A stretch of 64,000 nt of DNA from a virus, in IMG/VR virus record IMGVR_UViG_3300027782_003601, positions 62,001 to 126,000 of that record. The stretch is one strand, 5' to 3'. Below, in pieces: positions 28,336-36,420 of this stretch (positions are counted from its first letter, which is position 1; the number at the start of each line of letters is the position of its first letter). Both the position numbers and the translations under genes were made by a program. A model generated the notes under the pieces. That model did no database searches, was not told the DNA's origin, and saw only the letters and a program-made list of their open reading frames with translations.

Positions 28336-28345
28336 TATAAATATC
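28336..28345 (-). promoter_or_regulatory. Putative promoter for the antisense gene
   Basis: On the minus strand positions 28345 to 28336 read GATATTTATA, the same box as on the plus strand, 37 nt before the antisense ATG. It overlaps a palindromic AT stretch (TATTTATATAAATA, 28330-28343) that also offers a plus-strand box, so the site may act in both directions or be an operator. Confidence 0.5.
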
Positions 28346-28362
28346 GTACTTTAATTTTTTAA

Positions 28363-28372
28363 CATATTTATT
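28363..28372 (+). promoter_or_regulatory. Putative late promoter CATATTTATT
   Basis: Box 17 nt before the ATG of the 1260-residue fibre at 28390, pointing away from the antisense gene. Confidence 0.5.
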
Positions 28373-28389
28373 ATAAAATAAAACGTATA

Positions 28390-31300
28390 ATGCCGGTAAT
28401 TAAAAAAACCCTTTTTGATGAAAAATTAGAAAAGGTAAATGTATTAGTAAACGATACAGACCCAAATAGTAAATATTTTAAAATAACCGAACTTAATGAT
28501 ACATTTACTGGCGGTAAAAATGCGTTTTTAATTCAAGGTTCTGAATATTTGGTACCTGATACCATTATTAAAATTCAAATAAAAGATGCAAATGGTGATA
28601 CCATTTATTACGAACCCGGTGAGGGCATGGTTTCTTCTTCAGTAAATGGAGAATCTTTTGTTTCTGAATACTATGAAGGAACATCCAAAGTAGTTTCTGT
28701 CTACATATATCCAAATAAAACAATAGATGAAAATGGTAATCCATTAGATGGGACTGCATTTGGTCCTGCTACAATTACTATATTAGGTGAATTAAAAGAA
28801 TTTGAATCCGATGGTTTAATAATGCCTATACCAAGTAATTGGACGGATACATATAATGTAAAATGGACAAAAACAATAAATGTAAATCCATTATTACCAA
28901 ACGTTACAAAAATACGTTTTTATAAAAGACCATTTGCAACAATTAAAGAAATTTTACAACCTTTATATACATTCGTTGGTAATACAAAAGTCGCATCATC
29001 GGTTACACAATCATTTGCTGATATAAAACTTTTAAATTTAGAAACATTTGCGGGTGATGTAAAAAGAGTAAAAGTATTTAGAACATCACAGGGTGATATA
29101 TCAGATTATGATTTAATACAAGATGTTTTATTAGAATCAAAAGAATTACTAACTACATATGGTTTAAGTGGTAGTGTGGTTGGAAATACGGGTATATTTA
29201 CATCTGAAACTTTACAAAAATATTGGAATACTGGTTCTTTAACTGCACAATTAACATCAAGTAGAGTTGAAAGTGGATTAAAATTATCAGGTAGTGGTAT
29301 ATTAAGATATAGCCAATCATTAGATATAAATTCAGCAAATACATACGAATTAAATTTAGACGCATTTTATTCAGGAAGTGTAGATAGTAATTTAGGAATA
29401 TATCTTTCATCCGGGTCTCTTAGTAGTAGTATTGGTACATTATATGGTATAACTCCAACAAAAAATCTTTCCGATGTTGTAATACCATTTAGTATTCCAA
29501 ACAATTATCCATCGGCATCTTTATATTTTTCACAATCAAATGGGGAATGGCATTTAGGAAATGTTAGTTTAAAATTATCACAAGATACGGCATTTTCACC
29601 AGATAGTATTTCGTTTATAACAACGATGCCAACTATATTGGGAAATGATGTATTTAATTTTAAATTTGAATTTTACGATTTAAATAATAATTATGTTCCT
29701 GTTTTTGTAACACAAAGTGCAACATTTGTTGGAGCTCCATCAACTACAAATATTGATACAAATGCAATAATAAGTTCATCCGTTTCTCAATCAAATGCAG
29801 TATTGTATCAAGTATCATCTTCTATTAGTGGAACGATGACCACATATAGTTCATCGGCTAGTAGTAGCATTTTAACATTAAGTAGTTCCGTAAGTACATC
29901 GGTATTGGCATTAACTGGTTCAATTAGTTCATCATTATCATCATCATTTGGATTTACAAGTAGTTCTGTTTATACTTTAAGTAGTTCAGTATCTGCATCA
30001 ATTGCAGCAGTTAGTTCATCTATATCTCAAAGTGTTTATCAAGGATTATTACCTGCATTTACAAGAGTTCAAAATTTAGCAGATGGAAATTATAGTGGTT
30101 CATTTATTAGTGGAAATATAATTTATTCACCTGTTATAGGTGGGCAATTAGGATATTTTAGTACTTTGTTTAAAGTAGGGCAATCTCCAAATTCAATTTA
30201 TTTAGATGCAAGACAAACACCAAGAAAAATATTTATAGGTGGAGCAATACCTGGTGGGGATACTGAATATTCTGGTGCATATAATAATCCAAATACATCT
30301 GTATATTTGGATAGTAATGGTCAATTTTCATTAAAAGATAAATTAACATTTGATGGAACAAACTTATCTGTAAATGGAACTATAAATGTAACAGGAGGAA
30401 ATGCAGCAACTGATACAAATGCTTTATTATATTCGGTAAGAGCAGCAGCTTCCGCATCTATATCGGGTTCAAATGCTTTAAATGCCGCAGATAGAGCAGC
30501 TGCTTCCGCATCTATATCGGGTTCATCTGCTTTAAATGCCGCATATAGAGCAGCAGATTCGGCATCATTGAGTGGTTCATCCGCAACTGCATACGCATTA
30601 TCTCAATCAACTTATCGTTATAATCAATCTACTGCATTATTACAAACATTAGCAGATGGAGGATATAGTGGTTCATTTATTGGAAGTACAACAATTTATT
30701 CTCCAAATATTGGTGGACAAAACGGATATATTTCAAACATTTTAAGAGTTGGACAAAATGGTATAACATTAGATGGTGGTAATAAAGCAATTTATGTTGG
30801 AAGTGGTACATATTCAAACGCAAACACTCCATTCTATTTTGCATCGGGTTCTACAAATATATTTTCATTAGGTGATAAATTATATTGGAATGGAAGTACA
30901 TTGATTATAAGTGGAACTATAAATGTAACCGGTGGAAATGCGGCAACTGATGCAAATGCATTATTATACTCACAAAGAGCAGCTGCTTCCGCATCTATAT
31001 CAGCGAGTGCGGCACAATCAAACGCAATTTCAACCGCAGCTGGAGATGCAACCACAAAAGCAAATAATGCACAATCAAATGCAATTTCAACTGCAGCAAG
31101 TGATGCAACTACAAAAGCAAATACGGCCTATAACAACGCAACTGCTCAATTACAATTATTAGCAGATGGAGGATATAGTGGTTCATTTATTGGAAGTACA
31201 ACAATTTATTCTCCAAATATTGGTGGAGTGAATGGATACATTTCAAATATACTCAGAGTTGGACAAAATGGTATAACATTAGATGGTGGTAATAAAAAGA

Positions 31301-32172
31301 TTTATGTTGGAAGTGGTACATATGGTAATGCATTAACACCATTCTATTTTGCATCTGGTTCTACAAATATATTTTCATTAGGTGATAAACTAACTTTTGA
31401 TGGCAGTACCCTATCTGTAAATGGTAATATAACTGCAACTGGTGGTTCATTTAGTGGATTTATGACAGCAGGTACTGCAAAAATTGGAAAAGATGTAAGT
31501 GGAACTGAAGATGGGCTTTGGTTAGATTCAAACAACTATTGGTACGCAGGTGAAGCCAAATTCAGAATGGGTACGGCAAATACATATTTAACTTATGATT
31601 CTGGTTTAGGTGCTCCTATTTTTTATGCAAGTTCTGGTGTTGCATTATGGGTAGATGGTGATGGTACTAATCCTGGATTTGCTGCATTAACGGTAAACGA
31701 TGGTGGATTAAAAGTATATAATACATTGGCGGCAAATAGTGGATATGCAATAGATTGTATAGGCTCATTAAGAGTAAACAATAATTTACAGGTTGGAGGA
31801 AGTGGTTCATTTACTGGAGATATTATATCACAAGCATCCGATAAAAGATTAAAAGAAAATATAACAACTATAACATCTGCATTAGATAAGGTGCATAAAA
31901 TAAATGGTGTATATTTTAATTTTACAAATGAAGCAAATAAATTAAATAAAAATTTAAGTAAAAATAAACAAGTTGGATTTTTAGCACAAGAAATACAATC
32001 AGTATTACCTGAAATTGTTAAACCTGCGCCATTTGATATAGGTAGTGATGGTAATTCTATAAGTGGTGAAAATTATTTAACAATTCAATATGAAAAAGTA
32101 GTTCCGTTGTTATTACAAGCTATAAAAGAATTAAAGTTTGAATTAGATGAAATTAAAAAGCTAATTAAATAA
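28390..32172 (+). CDS. Large tail fibre with C-terminal S74 intramolecular chaperone
   Basis: 1260 residues. The N-terminal 400 residues are beta-rich and probably the attachment end; residues about 480-560 are a Ser/Ala-rich stalk; residues 560-1040 contain repeated modules of the type LADGGYSGSFIGSTTIYSP and SLGDKLTFDGSTLSVNG; residues about 1040-1150 are the receptor-side domain. The last 111 residues (SDKRLKENI, Ser1150 and Lys1155, to IKELKFELDEIKKLIK) are a peptidase S74 endosialidase-type chaperone that trimerises the fibre and cuts itself off before Ser1150 using the Ser-Lys dyad. It is the main candidate host-range fibre. Stop and next start overlap by TAATG. Confidence 0.85.
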   Translation: MPVIKKTLFDEKLEKVNVLVNDTDPNSKYFKITELNDTFTGGKNAFLIQGSEYLVPDTIIKIQIKDANGDTIYYEPGEGMVSSSVNGESFVSEYYEGTSKVVSVYIYPNKTIDENGNPLDGTAFGPATITILGELKEFESDGLIMPIPSNWTDTYNVKWTKTINVNPLLPNVTKIRFYKRPFATIKEILQPLYTFVGNTKVASSVTQSFADIKLLNLETFAGDVKRVKVFRTSQGDISDYDLIQDVLLESKELLTTYGLSGSVVGNTGIFTSETLQKYWNTGSLTAQLTSSRVESGLKLSGSGILRYSQSLDINSANTYELNLDAFYSGSVDSNLGIYLSSGSLSSSIGTLYGITPTKNLSDVVIPFSIPNNYPSASLYFSQSNGEWHLGNVSLKLSQDTAFSPDSISFITTMPTILGNDVFNFKFEFYDLNNNYVPVFVTQSATFVGAPSTTNIDTNAIISSSVSQSNAVLYQVSSSISGTMTTYSSSASSSILTLSSSVSTSVLALTGSISSSLSSSFGFTSSSVYTLSSSVSASIAAVSSSISQSVYQGLLPAFTRVQNLADGNYSGSFISGNIIYSPVIGGQLGYFSTLFKVGQSPNSIYLDARQTPRKIFIGGAIPGGDTEYSGAYNNPNTSVYLDSNGQFSLKDKLTFDGTNLSVNGTINVTGGNAATDTNALLYSVRAAASASISGSNALNAADRAAASASISGSSALNAAYRAADSASLSGSSATAYALSQSTYRYNQSTALLQTLADGGYSGSFIGSTTIYSPNIGGQNGYISNILRVGQNGITLDGGNKAIYVGSGTYSNANTPFYFASGSTNIFSLGDKLYWNGSTLIISGTINVTGGNAATDANALLYSQRAAASASISASAAQSNAISTAAGDATTKANNAQSNAISTAASDATTKANTAYNNATAQLQLLADGGYSGSFIGSTTIYSPNIGGVNGYISNILRVGQNGITLDGGNKKIYVGSGTYGNALTPFYFASGSTNIFSLGDKLTFDGSTLSVNGNITATGGSFSGFMTAGTAKIGKDVSGTEDGLWLDSNNYWYAGEAKFRMGTANTYLTYDSGLGAPIFYASSGVALWVDGDGTNPGFAALTVNDGGLKVYNTLAANSGYAIDCIGSLRVNNNLQVGGSGSFTGDIISQASDKRLKENITTITSALDKVHKINGVYFNFTNEANKLNKNLSKNKQVGFLAQEIQSVLPEIVKPAPFDIGSDGNSISGENYLTIQYEKVVPLLLQAIKELKFELDEIKKLIK
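30439..30566 (+). repeat. 54-bp tandem repeats (Ala/Ser helix) inside fibre
   Basis: Two near-identical 54-bp units (starting about 30439 and 30493), each encoding RAAASASISGS followed by ALNAA, plus a diverged third copy, form an Ala-rich stalk segment. A related pair of AISTAA units lies near 31020-31125. Confidence 0.7.
30649..31399 (+). repeat. Duplicated about 240-bp module inside fibre
   Basis: Bases 30649-30889 and 31159-31399 are direct repeats of a module beginning LADGGYSGSFIGSTTIYSP and ending FYFASGSTNIFSLGDK, estimated by eye at 85-90 percent identical. A third, more distant copy begins near 30076. Recent in-frame duplication has lengthened the fibre. Confidence 0.85.
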
Positions 32173-33587
32173 TGCCAATACCAGTTAAATCTTCTGGACC
32201 AATATCATTTTCGGAAATATCAGCAGGTGTGGCTTCCGCTGGTGGAACTGCCTCTACATCATTTGTAAATTTATCACGTCAAGCATATACAATAACTGGG
32301 GATTCCAGATTTTTAACACCAGATAGATTTACTGATTTTGAATATACCACAACAACTACAACAACTACAACTACATCAACTACAACAACTACAACAACTA
32401 CAACTACTTTACCTCCATTAACTATAACAAATAGTGGTGTTACTTGTTTTGGTATACTTGGTGCATTTACTTCAACTATTGGGGGAGGTAGTGGAACATA
32501 TAATTTTATTGCAATTGGTACAACTCAAGCAAATGCAGATAATGCAGTTAGGGGAATTAGTGGAACAAGATATGCTGCCTCACCAAATCCATATCAATGG
32601 TCTAATATTTCAAATGGAACATATTATATTGCAGTAATGGATTCGGTAGGCAATGTAACAGTTCAAGGAATTTCAGTAACAGTAAATTGTACTACAACTA
32701 CAACATCAACTACTACAACTACTACTACAACTACTACTACATCAACTACTACAACTACTACTACAACCAGACCACCATTAACTATAACAAATAGTGGTGT
32801 TACTTGTTCTGGAATACTTGGTTCATTTACTTCAACTATTGCAGGAGGTAGTGGGACATATGATTGGATTGCAATTGCAGATTCAGCTCCAAATGCATCT
32901 AATGCAGTTAATGGTATTAGTGGAACTAGATATGCTGCATCACCAAATCCATACAGTTGGAATAATATTTCAAATGGAATATACTATATTGCAGTGAAAG
33001 ATTCGGAAGGAACGGTAACAGTTCAAACACTTACAGTAACGGTAAATTGTACTACAACTACTACAACTACTACTACAACTACGGCAGCACCAACTACAAC
33101 TACAACAACTACTACAACTACCTGTCCTCCATATGGAACTTATTTGTATGAATATTGCGATAATGTAAACCATAATAAGATTGGTGTTTTTGCTGATGGT
33201 TCTTGTGGAACTTACGAGTCGGTAATTGCTTATAATGACCCGGCGTGTGGATACGTTGCACCAACTACAACTACAACAACTACGGCAGCACCGACAACTA
33301 CAACTACAACAACTACGGCAGCACCGACAACTACAACTACAACAACTACGGCAGCACCGACAACTACAACTACAACAACTACGGCAGCACCTAATTGTCA
33401 GCAATATACTTTGATAAATTATGATGAATTTTCAGATATATATAGTTACCAATCTTGCGATGGAACTCAAAATAATGATGTAGTATTACAAGGTGGTGGG
33501 GGTAGTGTTACTATTTGTGCAAGAACAGGAACTGTAACTGCCGGAGGTGCAATAAGTGTAAGTTTGCCACAAGGAACTTGTACATAA
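32172..33587 (+). CDS. Threonine-rich adhesin with SprB-like repeats
   Basis: 471 residues with a modular layout: an N-terminal cap (1-57, MPIPVKSSGPISFSEISAG), then four Thr-rich linkers of 8-25 residues separating folded units. Two copies (residues 81-173 and 201-293) of a 93-residue Ig/PKD-like domain begin PPLTITNSGVTC and end VTVNC; the GGGSGTYNFI/GGSGTYDWI centre resembles the SprB repeat of Flavobacterium gliding adhesins. A small Cys-rich domain (CPPYGTYLYEYCDN) and a last domain (NCQQYTLINYDEFSD to the end) follow, separated by AP-T8-A repeats. No signal peptide is present, as expected for a virion protein. It probably is a receptor-binding or decoration protein; Thr linkers are candidates for O-glycosylation. 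Confidence 0.75.
   Translation: MPIPVKSSGPISFSEISAGVASAGGTASTSFVNLSRQAYTITGDSRFLTPDRFTDFEYTTTTTTTTTTSTTTTTTTTTTLPPLTITNSGVTCFGILGAFTSTIGGGSGTYNFIAIGTTQANADNAVRGISGTRYAASPNPYQWSNISNGTYYIAVMDSVGNVTVQGISVTVNCTTTTTSTTTTTTTTTTTSTTTTTTTTRPPLTITNSGVTCSGILGSFTSTIAGGSGTYDWIAIADSAPNASNAVNGISGTRYAASPNPYSWNNISNGIYYIAVKDSEGTVTVQTLTVTVNCTTTTTTTTTTTAAPTTTTTTTTTTCPPYGTYLYEYCDNVNHNKIGVFADGSCGTYESVIAYNDPACGYVAPTTTTTTTAAPTTTTTTTTAAPTTTTTTTTAAPTTTTTTTTAAPNCQQYTLINYDEFSDIYSYQSCDGTQNNDVVLQGGGGSVTICARTGTVTAGGAISVSLPQGTCT
32411..33050 (+). repeat. Two copies of a 93-residue SprB-like domain
   Basis: Copies at about 32412-32690 and 32772-33050 are highly similar in DNA and protein; they differ mainly in the loop after the GGGSGTY motif. 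The intervening Thr-rich linker is built of ACT/ACA codons. Confidence 0.8.
33258..33386 (+). repeat. 33-bp tandem repeats coding APTTTTTTTTA
   Basis: One 30-bp unit (33258-33287) and three identical 33-bp units (33288-33320, 33321-33353, 33354-33386) of Thr codons flanked by Ala/Pro. Unit length is a multiple of three, so gain or loss of units keeps the frame and changes linker length. Confidence 0.93.
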
Positions 33588-33669
33588 TATTAAATACATC
33601 CGTTACCAATATGTGAATGATTATTATTTATGGTATATATTATAAGTTATTAATAAAATAAAAAAAGTT

Positions 33670-34641
33670 ATGAAAAATTTAAGATTTATATGTGCTCAAC
33701 CTGCCAGTTTATACTATGCATGGCAAGTAGAAGTTATGTTAAACAACTTTATAGAAATGGGGGTACATCCCAACAATATAGATATTGTATGTTGGAAAGA
33801 AAAAGGAGTAATACCAGAAGAATGGAGTAAACTGGCAAATGGGTATGCGGCACGTTTCTTTTTCTATGATGATATGAGAGAAACAAAACATTATATTTCA
33901 TCAATCAGACCAAATATTTTAAAGCAACATTGGATAGCACAACCACAATTAAAAGATAGTGCTATATTTTACCACGATTCAGATATTATCTTTACTAAAC
34001 CAATTGGTGAATGGGTTACAGATGAAATGATAAATGATAACCAATGGTATGGAAGTGATACACGTTGGTACATTGCACACTCTTACATCAAAGGTAAAGG
34101 ACAAGATATAATAGATGAGATGTGTAAGATAATGGATTTACCCGAATCCTTAATTGAAGAGAATGAGTTAAATTCTATTGGAGCACAATATTTAATGAAA
34201 GGTATAGATTATAATTTTTGGAATAGAGTTGAAATTGATTCTGAATTATTATATAAAAATATTACAGATTTAAATACTGAAAAAATTATTGAAGATAGAA
34301 GAACGATGCCACCTGGAGAAGAAAGAACACCATACCATCCTTTGCAAATATGGTGTGCAGATATGTGGGCAGTATTGTGGGGTGGATGGAGATTGGGATA
34401 CAAAACAAATTGCCATCCAAATTTTGATTTTAGTTGGGGAACATCAAATGAAGATGATTACTTTAAGATGAATATATTTCACAATGCTGGAGTAACATCA
34501 AGTGAATATGGTAAATTTTATAAAGCAAATTATATTGATTCATTACCATATAACGAACAATTAGAAATAACACCCAATACGGCAAGTTGGCATTATTGGA
34601 ATTGGATACAAAAAACAAAACAAAAATCAGTTTTATTATGA
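33670..34641 (+). CDS. Glycosyltransferase-like protein, possibly peptide O-glycosyltransferase
   Basis: 323 residues. MKNLRFICAQPASLYYAWQV opens a GT-A Rossmann-like domain, and IFYHDSDIIFTKPIGEW (about residues 97-113) carries the DxD motif (Asp-Ser-Asp) after a long acceptor-side segment with SIRPNILKQHW. The C-terminal half has WCADMWAVLWGGWRLGYKT and IFHNAGVTSS, as in Golgi-type peptidyl-serine or hydroxyproline glycosyltransferases, where an acidic Asp before the W-rich helix is the base. The resemblance is by pattern and is tentative. It is encoded 82 nt downstream of the threonine-rich adhesin and overlaps a radical-SAM gene by ATGA, which suggests it modifies that adhesin. Confidence 0.6.
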   Translation: MKNLRFICAQPASLYYAWQVEVMLNNFIEMGVHPNNIDIVCWKEKGVIPEEWSKLANGYAARFFFYDDMRETKHYISSIRPNILKQHWIAQPQLKDSAIFYHDSDIIFTKPIGEWVTDEMINDNQWYGSDTRWYIAHSYIKGKGQDIIDEMCKIMDLPESLIEENELNSIGAQYLMKGIDYNFWNRVEIDSELLYKNITDLNTEKIIEDRRTMPPGEERTPYHPLQIWCADMWAVLWGGWRLGYKTNCHPNFDFSWGTSNEDDYFKMNIFHNAGVTSSEYGKFYKANYIDSLPYNEQLEITPNTASWHYWNWIQKTKQKSVLL

Positions 34642-35672
34642 TAGAGCATATAAAAAATCAGTTTCAAGAATACAAAATAAATCAATTACAATTAGACCCC
34701 TTTGGAGTTTGTAATGCAAAATGTTGGTTTTGTCCGGTTGTTTTAAAAGGAAATCCAAAAGAAGGAAGAGAAGTAATGAGTCCTCAATTATTAGAAAAAA
34801 TAATAAAAAATCTAATAGATGAAAGGGAAACAGATAATGGTTTAGTGACTAAAAGTTTTGGTGGTTTTTATACTGCACATTATAACGAAATTTTATTATA
34901 CCCACATTTTGAACAATTATTACAAATATGTCAAAAATATAGATTATGTTTTATGGTGTTATCAAATGGTGTAACTTTAACACCAGAAAAAGTTGATTTG
35001 ATAAATAAATATAGTGGAGTGGTAAATGGTATATGTTTGAATGTTCCTGCGTTTGAAAAAGATTTGTGGAGTAAAAGAGCTGGAGTAAATCCTAAATTAT
35101 TTGATAAATTAATATCAAATATTGAATATGCAATTGATAATTTACCAATTATGGTTCAACATAAAACAATGTCAATTCAAATAAATGGAGCAAACGAATA
35201 TTCTTTTGAAGATAAAGGTGGGTGGTTAACAAAAGGTCCTGATTTTCCATCGGATATGAATTTAGACCCAATAACAGGTGAATTGGCAACACAAGAAAAA
35301 ATAGCAAGAGAACTATTCCCAACTATGCAAATATTTTCAGTTCCATCGTTGATAGATAGAGCAGGTGAGTTAGATAGTATTATGAGCAATAAATCTTCTA
35401 TCATTCGCAATTTACAAGGTGGAGATGAAACTAAAAAAGTTATTGGTTGTGGAAATGGTAGAGAAGTTGGGGGAAGACCTGTTGGTTGGATTCATGTAAA
35501 TGCAGCAGGAAAAGCATTTTTATGTTGCAATGATTATGATATGGAAATAGTAGTTGGTGATTTTAAAACACAAGAATTATCAGATTTTTGGGGAAAAGAT
35601 GAACATATAGAATTAGTAAAAAAATCTTATGAAAGTATATGTAGAACATGTGCTTCTGCAATTTTTGAATGA
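34638..35672 (+). CDS. Radical-SAM/SPASM-type enzyme
   Basis: 344 residues. The start at 34638 overlaps the glycosyltransferase stop (ATGA); upstream in-frame codons lie inside that gene. The CxxxCxxC motif GVCNAKCWFCP (Cys25, Cys29, Cys32) binds the 4Fe-4S cluster. A classic beta/alpha barrel follows (MVLSNGVTLTPEKVD, GICLNVPAFEKDLW). The C-terminal part with GCGNGREVGGRPVGWIHVN, FLCCNDYD, VVGDFKTQELSDFWGKDEH and CRTCAS looks like a SPASM or twitch auxiliary-cluster domain, as in enzymes that modify peptides or sugars. The partner could be the adjacent glycosyltransferase and the adhesin. The substrate is not known. Confidence 0.8.
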   Translation: MIEHIKNQFQEYKINQLQLDPFGVCNAKCWFCPVVLKGNPKEGREVMSPQLLEKIIKNLIDERETDNGLVTKSFGGFYTAHYNEILLYPHFEQLLQICQKYRLCFMVLSNGVTLTPEKVDLINKYSGVVNGICLNVPAFEKDLWSKRAGVNPKLFDKLISNIEYAIDNLPIMVQHKTMSIQINGANEYSFEDKGGWLTKGPDFPSDMNLDPITGELATQEKIARELFPTMQIFSVPSLIDRAGELDSIMSNKSSIIRNLQGGDETKKVIGCGNGREVGGRPVGWIHVNAAGKAFLCCNDYDMEIVVGDFKTQELSDFWGKDEHIELVKKSYESICRTCASAIFE

Positions 35673-35673
35673 T

Positions 35674-36315
35674 ATGAAAATAGCAATTGGTTTATTTGGG
35701 ATACATTATCAAAAACAATTAATTCATTGGATGCCAGATTGGTTGTTGGATATTGATTATAAGAATGTTTTAGATAATAACAAAAAATATTTGTATAGAA
35801 ATAATGATATAACATTCTATTCATCCACATATTTTACAGAAAAATTACCAGAATTAATTAATGATTTTAAATTTAAAAAATTACAATTAAATCAAATGCA
35901 AAATGAAAAAAATGAAATTATACAAAATAGATGGATAAAACGAAATAAAAGATTTAAAGAAACTATAAAATTAATTTTAGATGATGGTGTAGAATATGAA
36001 TATGCTATAATTCAAAGATTTGATTTATTTTTTAAAAAAAGTGTTTTTGATTATTAATTAGATTATACTAAATTAAATTTAATATGTAAATCAAAAACGG
36101 CAGATGATGTTGAATATTGGGATGATAACTTTTATTTTTTACCATATAAATTATTAAAAAAATTTTATAATGATTTGTGTAAGATACCTGAGAATGTAAG
36201 TTCACATTGCCATAATCAATATATAAAAGATTATAATTATTTGATAAACGAAGCATATGGTAGTCATGAGATTCCAATTTATATAATAGATAGAAACCCA
36301 TCTATAAAATTATGA
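35674..36315 (+). pseudogene. Glycan-modifying-type gene interrupted by an in-frame stop
   Basis: The frame starts at ATG 35674 (1 nt after the radical-SAM stop) and runs MKIAIGLFGIHYQKQLIHWM through YAIIQRFDLFFKKSVFDY, where TAA at 36055-36057 interrupts it after 127 codons. The same frame then stays open for 85 more codons (LDYTKLNLICKSKTADDVEY, WDDNFYFLPYKLLKKFY, then IPIYIIDRNPSIKL) to TGA at 36313-36315. The IQRFDLFFKK and DDNFYFLPY motifs on either side of the stop suit one continuous glycosyltransferase-like domain with an R-x-D-L acidic motif, so this is probably one gene with a nonsense mutation or a sequence error. Readthrough of TAA cannot be excluded. Confidence 0.65.
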
Positions 36316-36420
36316 TAGTATTTATCACAACAGGTTACGAAAAAAATTAAAAGAACTTAAAAAAAAGAACCCTTTTATTTATAAAAGTTTCTAATCTTAA
36401 ATTTTAAGATATTTATACAT
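36316..36420 (+). promoter_or_regulatory. Intergenic region with AT-rich hairpin and late promoter box
   Basis: GATATTTATA at 36408-36417 lies only 3 nt before the ATG at 36421, so the transcript may be leaderless or start inside the gene. A weak AT-rich hairpin (AGAAC ... ATAAAAG, about 36367-36391) ends with a short T-rich run and might terminate the preceding cassette. Confidence 0.45.

Noticed and set aside
33258-33386. CRISPR-like array
   Set aside because: Units are contiguous with no unique spacers and they code for protein; also considered for 19928-20305 and rejected for the same reason.
32970-33404. Long antisense Cys/Ser-rich frame
   Set aside because: It is the complement of the Thr-codon repeats of the adhesin; the composition is a by-product of ACA/ACT repeats.
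36055-36057. Stop-codon reassignment of TAA
   Set aside because: Many genes in the window end at TAA with immediate start of the next gene, so TAA functions as a stop; the case is better explained by mutation or error.
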